A stretch of DNA of 64,000 bases. Origin: Rhodopirellula halodulae (GTDB lineage: Bacteria; Planctomycetota; Planctomycetia; Pirellulales; Pirellulaceae). A model generated the notes under the pieces. That model did no database searches, was not told the origin of the DNA, and worked only from the letters and a program-made list of their open reading frames with translations. The DNA lies in contig NZ_JAJKFV010000009.1 in NCBI RefSeq assembly GCF_020966775.1, positions 62,001 to 126,000 on the forward strand. Direction: 5' to 3'. Position numbers and translations under genes: made by a program. Positions 17,176-24,286 of this stretch are shown here, piece by piece (position 1 is the stretch's first letter; the number at the start of each line of letters is the position of its first letter).

Positions 17176-19035
17176 ATGAGAAAGTCAACCGAATGCAAAA
17201 CCATCCTCCGCACGTTGGCGGCGATGTTCGTTGCGTTGGGTTGTTTGTTCTCGATGTCCAGTCGATTGCCGGCTCAGTCTTCAAACGATGATCAAGTTGC
17301 CACGCTCGCGTCGAGACAGGCCGGTGTCGCCAAACGTTACGAGCGGTTGGAAGAATTGCTGCTGCGATTGGCGGACATGGAGGCTCGCGAGAATCCAGAG
17401 CGATCGGCGTTGCTGCGCCGCGTCGCCAAACAGTCACGCGAGCGATTCGTGTTGGAGAAGCTTCGTGACGCCGGATCGATGATCGAAGACGGTCAATTGT
17501 CCAAAGCGATGACCGACCAGAAATCCGCGACGAAGGAATTGCAGTCGATCCTTCAGTTACTGATGAGCGAAGACCGCAGCACTCGCATTCGCGACGAGAA
17601 GAAACGGATCTCGGAGTTGATCAAACAACTTCGCCTGACGGAACGCAACGAACGCAGCGTTCGGGCTCGTACCGAAAATGGTGTCGAGATGAGCGAAGTC
17701 CAGAAGGAACAGGAAGCGATTGCCGAACGAGCGGAAGAGTTGCGAAAGGAACTCGAGGACGAGAACAGCGACGGCGAAGAGTCCGAGTCGGGCGAGAGTG
17801 AATCGCAGCAGGAATCGTCCGAGGGGCAGGCTTCCAAAGGCGAGCCTTCCGAAAAGGAATCATCCAAGCCGGAATCTTCTGGCGATCAAAAATCGGAATC
17901 GTCCGACGAGTCGATGAAGGATACTAGCTCGAACGAAGAAGGGATGCCCAACGGCAGCAAGTCAGAATCAGAGAACGAATCGCAGTCGTCGGATCAGCAG
18001 TCGGGTGAGCAGAGCGAATCGGAATCGGAGTCTGAGTCGTCGGAGTCACAATCATCCGAATCGCAACAGGGTGAGTCGCAGCAGAGTGAATCTCAGCAAA
18101 GCGAGTCGCAGCAGGGCGAATCCCAACAAAGCGAGTCGCAACAAAGCAGCCAATCGCAGTCTGGTGAACAGTCGCAGTCGCAACCGCCGCAAACTCCTCC
18201 TTCGCCTCAGCAGCAGGCGGAAGAGCAATTGCAACGCGCGATTGAGCGAATGAAACAAGCTCAGCAGAAGTTGGCACAGAACGAACGCCAAGAAGCCACC
18301 GAGCAACAGCGGCAAGCCGAAGAAGAGCTTCGACAAGCGATCGATCGTTTAGAAAAAATCCTTCGCCAACTTCGCGAAGAAGAGATGGAGCGTGAACTGG
18401 CCAAGTTGGAGGCTCGGTTGCGAAAGATGGCAACCATGCAGGCGGCGGTGTTGGATCAAACGGTCCAGCTCGCGAAGACTCCCGCCGTGCAACGCAACCG
18501 TGCGACCGATTTGAAAGCGGGCGATTTGGCTTTTGAAGAACAAAAAATCACGTTGGAAGCGGACCGAGCCATGTTGCTGCTCCGCGAAGAAGGCTCAAGT
18601 GTCGCGTTCCCCGAAGTCGTTTCGCAGTTGCGTGAGGACACCGTGCGAGTGGCGACGCGTTTGGGGCAGAGCAAAATCGATTTGGTCACGCAGGGCATTC
18701 AAAACGACATCTTGGCGGCTTTGGAGGAGATGATTGCGGCGTTAGCCAAGGCTCAGCGTGACCTGGAAAAAAAGAAACAACAGGAACAACAGGGCGATGG
18801 TGGGGGGCAACCGTCGGGTTCTGGCGAGGAACCGCTTGTCCAGAAGCTCGCGGAGCTAAAATTGATTCGAACGATGCAAACTCGCATCCAAGGCTCCACG
18901 GACCGCTATGCTAGTTTGATCGAAGAGCAAGAGTCTTCTGCAGAAGACGTCTTGCCACTGCTCCGCGATTTGTCGCAAAGACAAGATAGGCTCTATCAGA
19001 TCACACGTGATTTGGTGACCGAGCGGAACAAATGA
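17176..19035 (+). CDS. Exported Ser/Glu/Gln-rich coiled-coil protein of unknown function
   Basis: The 619-residue product begins with a signal peptide (LRTLAAMFVALGCLFSMS, then SRLPAQS). Charged helical sequence follows to about residue 195. A low-complexity zone at about 195-340 is dominated by Ser, Glu and Gln, with repeated units such as SESQQ and GESQQ. Long heptad-like helices (about 345-460, rich in EEQLQRAIERMKQAQQ-type sequence) and a final helical region come next. The repeated codons make a near-microsatellite of GAATCG/CAGCAG-type triplets around 18040-18180. No catalytic motif was recognised. It lies 83 bp after the large membrane protein and 37 bp before the next exported protein. 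It may be a periplasmic scaffold or linker protein. Confidence 0.7.
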   Translation: MRKSTECKTILRTLAAMFVALGCLFSMSSRLPAQSSNDDQVATLASRQAGVAKRYERLEELLLRLADMEARENPERSALLRRVAKQSRERFVLEKLRDAGSMIEDGQLSKAMTDQKSATKELQSILQLLMSEDRSTRIRDEKKRISELIKQLRLTERNERSVRARTENGVEMSEVQKEQEAIAERAEELRKELEDENSDGEESESGESESQQESSEGQASKGEPSEKESSKPESSGDQKSESSDESMKDTSSNEEGMPNGSKSESENESQSSDQQSGEQSESESESESSESQSSESQQGESQQSESQQSESQQGESQQSESQQSSQSQSGEQSQSQPPQTPPSPQQQAEEQLQRAIERMKQAQQKLAQNERQEATEQQRQAEEELRQAIDRLEKILRQLREEEMERELAKLEARLRKMATMQAAVLDQTVQLAKTPAVQRNRATDLKAGDLAFEEQKITLEADRAMLLLREEGSSVAFPEVVSQLREDTVRVATRLGQSKIDLVTQGIQNDILAALEEMIAALAKAQRDLEKKKQQEQQGDGGGQPSGSGEEPLVQKLAELKLIRTMQTRIQGSTDRYASLIEEQESSAEDVLPLLRDLSQRQDRLYQITRDLVTERNK

Positions 19036-19072
19036 GGGACATCCTCCCGCGACCTTTTGGGGATCATTGCTG

Positions 19073-20302
19073 ATGAGAATTCGTTTCGCTGCTGCGCGAG
19101 GGCGGTTTGCCGCCACGCTGGGAACGTTCGGTTTTGCCGCCGGTTTGGCGACCGCAAGCCTCGGGACCGTTTCATCGGTTCACGCGGATGCCGCCGGATC
19201 CATGAGCGAAACCATTCGATTGGGCAGCAACGAATCGGTCCAAGTGATTCCTGAATCGGAGGCCCAGCCGTTGGGACCCAACACGGGGCTCGATGGGGAA
19301 GGATCCGATGCACTGAAAAGCAATGCGGATTGGCCGCTGCGTGATTCGGAAGCGATGGCGAAACAACTCCGCGCCGCACTGGATCGTTTGGGCGTCGCCC
19401 CGGATTCGATGGATGTCGCGGCTGAACAGTTTTTGATCGGTGTCCAGCGAGATGACTTGGAACCTCTCAATGCGTGGGTCGAATCGGCGTCGCAACAGTT
19501 CGATGTGTTGGCTGATCTAGTCAAACGATTGGATGCCGATTTGTTGACCACCGCCCAGGCGATGGATCCAACGGGACCGGATTACGCGATCGTGGAATCG
19601 ATGCCAGCGGAAATGCGTTCGGCGTTGCGGACATGGATCGGTCGTGAATTGGTGCGGGCTCGGTACTACGACGAAGCACTGCCGATTTTCGCGGAGGTGG
19701 ATCCGGCGGTGTGCCCGGATGCAGCCACACTGCTTTTCTATCGCGGTGCGTGCTATCACGCTCAGTTGAAAATTAAAGATGCCTTGGCGGACTTGCGACG
19801 TTTGTTGCAACGCAAGGATGAGATCCCGGCCCGGTACGCTCGTACCGCCGAGATGATGGTTGCGGACATCAAGCCGTTGAAGAAGGATTCATTGGACGAA
19901 ATCTCGCGGTTGATGACGGACGTCACACGACGTTTGGATTTGGGGCGAGCCGACGAGACGACTCAGGAACGTGAGCAAGAAATTGTCGACAAGTTGACAA
20001 AGTTGATCGACAAGATCGAAGAGGAACAGCAGAAGCAGCAACAACAACAGCAGCAACAACAAAGTGCCAGCGGAAACGGTGGCCGAAGCGATGGCCAAGC
20101 ATCACCGATGGACGACAGTCGGATCGCGGGTGCCAATGGTCAAGGCGATGTGGATCGCAAAAAGATCGACGACCAAAATGGATGGGGCAATTTGCCTCCC
20201 GCCGAACGTCAAGAGTCGCTGCAACAAATCAGTCGTGACCTGCCGACGCACTATCGGGAAGCCATCGAGGCCTATTTCCGAAAATTGGCAACGCAAAAAT
20301 AA
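19073..20302 (+). CDS. Exported TPR-like protein with polyglutamine tract, unknown function
   Basis: The start is taken as ATG 19073, preceded at good distance by GGGGA; a TTG two codons earlier is also open. The 409-residue protein has a long Arg-containing N-terminus and hydrophobic segment consistent with a signal peptide (RGRFAATLGTFGFAAGLATA, ending near VHADAAG). Helical repeats at about 165-270, including a TPR-like pair (RARYYDEALPIFAEVDPAV and YHAQLKIKDALADLRRLL), come next. A Gln-rich run (about residues 322-332) follows, and a C-terminus ending in THYREAIEAYFRKLATQK. That last motif (YR-x-x-I-E-x-Y-F) occurs at the end of many planctomycete hypothetical proteins. It is likely periplasmic and co-transcribed with the two preceding genes. 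Confidence 0.7.
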   Translation: MRIRFAAARGRFAATLGTFGFAAGLATASLGTVSSVHADAAGSMSETIRLGSNESVQVIPESEAQPLGPNTGLDGEGSDALKSNADWPLRDSEAMAKQLRAALDRLGVAPDSMDVAAEQFLIGVQRDDLEPLNAWVESASQQFDVLADLVKRLDADLLTTAQAMDPTGPDYAIVESMPAEMRSALRTWIGRELVRARYYDEALPIFAEVDPAVCPDAATLLFYRGACYHAQLKIKDALADLRRLLQRKDEIPARYARTAEMMVADIKPLKKDSLDEISRLMTDVTRRLDLGRADETTQEREQEIVDKLTKLIDKIEEEQQKQQQQQQQQQSASGNGGRSDGQASPMDDSRIAGANGQGDVDRKKIDDQNGWGNLPPAERQESLQQISRDLPTHYREAIEAYFRKLATQK

Positions 20303-20343
20303 CGATCCGTCGTCACGTTAGTTGGGTCGCACCATCACCGTAG

Positions 20344-21345
20344 GTCCGGTTCCACCGGACTGGTGAGCCGTAGGTCCGGTTCCACCGGACGTTGGTTGGG
20401 ATGGTGCGGGAGGTTTTTCCGGTGGTGAGTTTCTTAGCTGGCGACGCTCTCGAGATCTCCCGCGTGGGAACCGCAGCTAACGCTGTTCGGCTGCTTGGTT
20501 GCTCGAGCGATTAAGCGGTTTGGATGTAGGTGAGCTGTAGGTCCGGTTCCACCGGACGTTGGTTGGGTTGGTGCGGGAGGTTTTTCCGCTGGTGAGTTTT
20601 TTTAACCGGCGACGCCCACGAGATCTTCCGCGTGGGAACCGCAGCTAACGCTGTTCGGCTGTTTGGTTGCTCGAGCGGTTGGGCGGTTTGGACGTTGGTG
20701 AGCTGTAGGTCCGGTTCCACCGGACGCTGGTTGGGTTGGTGCGGGAGGTTTCTCCGGTGGTGCGTTTGTTAAACCGGCGACGCTCACGAGATCGGCCGCC
20801 TGGGAACCGCAGCTAACGCTGTTCGGCTGCTTGGTTGCTCGAGCGATTGGGCGGTTGGGCGTTGGTGAGCCGTAGGTCCGGTTCCACCGGACGCTGGTTG
20901 CGTTGGTGCGGAAGGTTTTTCCGGTGGTGAGTTTTTGTAGCTGGCGACGTTCGCGAGATCGGCCGCGTGGGAACCGCAGCTAACGCTGATCGGCTACTGG
21001 GTTGCTCGAGCGATTAAGCGGTTTGGATGTAGGTGAGCTGTAGGTCCGGTTCCACCGGACGTTGGTTGCGTTGGTGCGGAAGGTTTCTCCGCTGGTGAGT
21101 TGTTTTAACTGGCGACGCTCACTAGATCTCCCGCGTGGGAACCGCAGCTAACGCTGATCGGCTGTTGGGTTGCTCGAGCGATTGGAGGGTTTTGACGTTG
21201 GCGAGCTGTAGGTCCGGTTCCACCGGACGCTGGTTGGATTGGTGCGGGAGGTTTTTCCGCTGGTGAGTTTTTGTAGCTGGCGACGTTCGCGAGATCGGTC
21301 GCGTGGGAACCGCAGCTAACGCTGTTCGGCTGCTGGGTTGCTCGA
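20344..21345. repeat. Tandem array of a 168-bp unit containing A and B' palindromic elements
   Basis: A elements lie at 20344-20360, 20374-20390, 20541-20557, 20709-20725, 20876-20892, 21044-21060 and 21212-21228. B' elements (GAACCGCAGCTAACGCTG and following bases) start at 20466, 20634, 20802, 20970, 21139 and 21308. Both series repeat every 167-169 bp, giving six units. Each unit also carries a GGTGCGGGAGGTTTTTCCG-like segment and a CTCGAGCG site. Individual bases differ between units (TTCGG or ATCGG, for example), so the array is not a recent exact expansion. Open frames on the minus strand here are repeat-derived. The array separates the convergent genes ending at 20302 and 21446. Confidence 0.92.
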
Positions 21346-21445
21346 GCGATTGGAGGGTTTGGACGTTGGTGCGTTTGCAACGTCAAAACGTCTCGGAAAA
21401 CGTGCCCGGCGGTCGGCTTCAAACTCTCGCTACCAATCGCTGGAA

Positions 21446-22444
21446 TCAAATTTTGATTTTGGGTGGGGCGGGAAGTTCTTCGATCGAGCCTTCATCTGCC
21501 GGCGCGACTTGGCTGGCGGGTTGCACACCGTCGGTAGTCATTTCTTTCGGTTCTAATCGATCGTCTGCGTCGCTGGCTTCATCCGGTGAAGGTGCCAACG
21601 TCGGTTCGTTGGGAGTCGCGCTCGGTGCAACTTCGTTCGCGGGGTCGACGGATTCCTCAACGATGGAGGCTTCCTCAACAATGGACTGCGATTGCGAGAC
21701 GACGACCAATGCGTCGTGGGTCTGCGAGAAACCATCCAGGCGACGGATGCGTCCCAATTGGCCGTGGGCCATCACACCTCGATAGGCATTGGAAGCTGCG
21801 TCCACGGTGGCGGATGCGGCGGGAGTCATCGAACCGTCGACGCGAATCAGTTGGTTGTCGTTGACGTTCCGCAACGCATCAATCTGCAGGTAATCCCACC
21901 AGATGTCTCCGTCGTCGATGGTGTTCAACGACGCGGCCAAACGCTCGACGCCTTCCGCCAGTTGGCTGGCGACATCAAACGCAGGGCCGGGCGGTGGTGG
22001 ATAGGACGAGATCACGGGCTCGGAAGGATAAGCTTCCACCGCAGGAATGTTCAGCTGAAATCCAGGCGTGTTGATCTGGATGCCAGGGCTCAAAACTGGG
22101 GCTGGAATGGCGGGCCGAGCAACCACGACGGGAGGAACCGGTGGCACGGCAGCGACGGGCGGCACGGGCCAAAATGGAACGGGAGGCCCCACCGGAACAA
22201 CGCCGCGGTAGCGATACAACGGATCGCGGTAATGACCGGGCCGAACGGGTGGCCCGACCGGAACCACCGCAACGGGGGCCGGGACGAATGCGGGAGCCAG
22301 GTAAGCCGACGAACGATAGGCGGGGCCATAAAAGCCAAATCCCGCGCCATCAACGCTGCGATAGCGTGCGACGACTCGTTGGGCGTCGGCTGTCGGCGCG
22401 AAGACACCAAAAATGAAGGCCGAAGCGATCAGAAAGCGGCGCAT
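21446..22444 (-). CDS. Secreted proline-rich protein of unknown function
   Basis: The 332-residue product has a clear signal peptide (MRRFLIASAFIFGVFAPTADAQ). Residues about 45-135 are rich in Pro, Val and Gly (VPVGPPVRPGHYRDPLYRYR and similar). A more ordered middle (about 155-235) follows, with ASQLAEGVERLAASL and IWWDYLQIDALRNVND. The last 100 residues are acidic, Ser/Pro/Ala-rich and probably disordered. Nothing matches a family I know. A surface or periplasmic location is likely. It is divergent from the oxidoreductase gene across a 313-bp gap and downstream it faces the 168-bp repeat array. Confidence 0.65.
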   Translation of the reverse strand: MRRFLIASAFIFGVFAPTADAQRVVARYRSVDGAGFGFYGPAYRSSAYLAPAFVPAPVAVVPVGPPVRPGHYRDPLYRYRGVVPVGPPVPFWPVPPVAAVPPVPPVVVARPAIPAPVLSPGIQINTPGFQLNIPAVEAYPSEPVISSYPPPPGPAFDVASQLAEGVERLAASLNTIDDGDIWWDYLQIDALRNVNDNQLIRVDGSMTPAASATVDAASNAYRGVMAHGQLGRIRRLDGFSQTHDALVVVSQSQSIVEEASIVEESVDPANEVAPSATPNEPTLAPSPDEASDADDRLEPKEMTTDGVQPASQVAPADEGSIEELPAPPKIKI

Positions 22445-22757
22445 TTCAGTGCTCAGTTCTCGTTGGAAGGAAAGATCCGTTTGTCTTCAGTTTAGTCCAT
22501 AAATCCCGGTGCCCGAGGTCCAAACTCGGCCATTGCGTGAACAGGTGGGCGTCATCTCGGGTATAATCCAGTTCACCAATGACGCAGCTTGCCCGACCCT
22601 CGTCTTTTGACTGGCGTCCGGGCGAAGAGGAGTCTGCCTGGTCGAGAACCATTTCGCGGGCGGCAAGCGTCGTGGTTCCCACCTTGTTTCCAACCTCATG
22701 CGGTTGTCCTGACCCCATCGGGACCCGTCCAACACGTTTTGCTACAGGAAGTTTCTA
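22445..22757 (+). promoter_or_regulatory. Divergent promoter region with a perfect -10 hexamer
   Basis: The gap between the divergent genes at 21446-22444 and 22758-24110 contains TATAAT at 22562-22567 on the plus strand, a consensus -10. No good -35 lies 16-18 bp upstream; TTGCGT at 22533-22538 is too far. An AGGAAG ribosome-binding site precedes ATG 22758. A long 5' leader of about 180 nt would follow from such a promoter; I see no recognisable riboswitch in it. Confidence 0.35.
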
Positions 22758-24110
22758 ATGCCACAGTCGAAGCCACCCGTATCCAACGAAGCCTCGCGCA
22801 CCATCGACGCAAGCCGGCGTTCGTTCCTCAAGGATTCTGGCTTGATCGCCGGCACCACTTTGGCTGGCACCTCGCTGGCTGGCGTTTCGATTCCGACCGC
22901 CCACGCTGCTGGCGACGACGTGATCAAATTCGTCGTCATCGGTTGCGGTGGCCGCGGAACGGGTGCTGCCAGCAACATCATGCAAACCAAAGGCAACGTG
23001 AAGTTGGTCGCGGTTGCGGACGCGTTTGGTAACAAGGCCGAAGGTTCACTGCGAGGTTTGTCTCGCAAGTACGGTGACAAAGTCGCCGTGCCACCAGAGA
23101 ACGTCTTCACCGGACTGGACGGTTACAAAGCTGCGATCGACGTCGATTGCGATTTGGTTGTGATCGCGACGCCACCCGGATTCAAACCGCAACAGTTCGA
23201 GTACGCGGTCAACAAAGGTCGCCACATCTTCATGGAGAAGCCGGTTGCAACCGACGCGCCGGGTGTCAAACGCGTCTTGAAAGCGGTGGAAGAATCGAAG
23301 AAGAAGAACTTGATGGTCGGCATCGGGTTGCAACGTCGTCACGAGCCACACTACATGCAGTGCGTGGAACGCATCCACGACGGTGCGATCGGCGACGTGA
23401 TCTCGCAACAGGTTTACTGGAACGGCGGAGGCATCTGGTATCGCAACAAAGGCGACGATCAAAACGAGATGCAATTCCAGTGCAACAACTGGTACCACTT
23501 CAACTGGATCTGTGGCGACCAAATTTGTGAGCAACACATCCACAACCTGGATGTTGGTTGCTGGGTCAAAGGCGAATATCCCGTCGAGTGCAACGGCATG
23601 GGCGGTCGCGAACAACGCATGGGCGGTGACGCAACCAAATCGCAGATCTTCGATCACACGTTCTGTGAGTTCACCTTTGCTGACGGCACCAAGATGCACA
23701 GCCAAGGCCGTCACTTGGCCGGCGGTTGGAACCACGTTGCCGAGTACGCTCTGGGCACCAAAGGTTCGGCCAACCCATCGGGCCAGATCAAAGGTGAAAA
23801 CGCTTGGTCGTTCGAAGGCAAACGTTTGAACGGTCACCAGCAAGAGCAACACGATTTGATCGAAGCTCTGATGCGTGGCGAGATCTACAACGAGGGCGAG
23901 TACGGTGCGAAGTCAACCTTCTGCGCCATCCTTGGTCGCGAAGCTTGCTACTCCGGCAAAGTCGTCAAATGGGACGAGCTGATGGAAAAGGGCAAGGACC
24001 TCTGCCCCGGCATCGACGAGTACACGCTCGAGTCGACTCCTCCAACCGTGCCAGGCGAAGACGGAAAGTACCCAACGCCAACGCCAGGCAAATACTCGCC
24101 ATTCGCGTGA
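22758..24110 (+). CDS. Tat-exported Gfo/Idh/MocA-family oxidoreductase
   Basis: The 450-residue protein begins with a twin-arginine signal (SRRSFLKDSGLIAGTTLAGT, residues about 14-33, then an Ala-rich cleavage region before GDDVIKF). The NAD(P)-binding Rossmann motif VVIGCGGRGTGAASN follows directly at about 57-71. The lysine motif FMEKPVATD lies near residue 160. The C-terminal domain resembles the GFO_IDH_MocA_C fold (GWNHVAEYALGTKG region). Family members oxidise or epimerise sugars and sugar alcohols with bound NAD(P). In planctomycetes many copies carry Tat signals, because the cofactor is bound before export. AGGAAG precedes the ATG by a suitable distance. It ends in a strong terminator. 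The sugar substrate is unknown. Confidence 0.9.
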   Translation: MPQSKPPVSNEASRTIDASRRSFLKDSGLIAGTTLAGTSLAGVSIPTAHAAGDDVIKFVVIGCGGRGTGAASNIMQTKGNVKLVAVADAFGNKAEGSLRGLSRKYGDKVAVPPENVFTGLDGYKAAIDVDCDLVVIATPPGFKPQQFEYAVNKGRHIFMEKPVATDAPGVKRVLKAVEESKKKNLMVGIGLQRRHEPHYMQCVERIHDGAIGDVISQQVYWNGGGIWYRNKGDDQNEMQFQCNNWYHFNWICGDQICEQHIHNLDVGCWVKGEYPVECNGMGGREQRMGGDATKSQIFDHTFCEFTFADGTKMHSQGRHLAGGWNHVAEYALGTKGSANPSGQIKGENAWSFEGKRLNGHQQEQHDLIEALMRGEIYNEGEYGAKSTFCAILGREACYSGKVVKWDELMEKGKDLCPGIDEYTLESTPPTVPGEDGKYPTPTPGKYSPFA

Positions 24111-24157
24111 GTTTGAACGTGGCGGCATGAACGCTGCCATCATTGGATTTAGAGAAG

Positions 24158-24188
24158 AAAGCCCGAGGGACCACTCTCGGGCTTTTTT
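24158..24188 (+). terminator. Rho-independent terminator of the oxidoreductase gene
   Basis: GCCCGAG (24161-24167) and CTCGGGC (24176-24182) form a stem around an 8-nt loop, followed by TTTTTT (24183-24188). An A-rich flank (AAGAAA) on the other side could make it work weakly for the convergent minus-strand gene too. Confidence 0.9.
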
Positions 24189-24200
24189 CATGGTTGCATC

Positions 24201-24233
24201 AAGGCCGACGATCGATTCAAGATCGTCGGCCTT
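24201..24233. terminator. Strong intergenic hairpin between convergent genes
   Basis: A perfect 13-bp inverted repeat with arms AAGGCCGACGATC and GATCGTCGGCCTT encloses a 7-nt loop. It lies 3' of both convergent genes. There is no long T-run on either side, so termination or mRNA 3'-end stabilisation are both possible. Confidence 0.55.
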
Positions 24234-24286
24234 TCGCGAATCCGCCGGGGACACCGGAACAGTCAGGGACAACCGTTCGGCACTAG

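Noticed and set aside
20344-21345. CRISPR-like array (regular repeats with spacing)
   Set aside because: The period is 168 bp, the intervening sequence is conserved between units and not unique, and no cas gene is present. It is a tandem array of palindromic elements.
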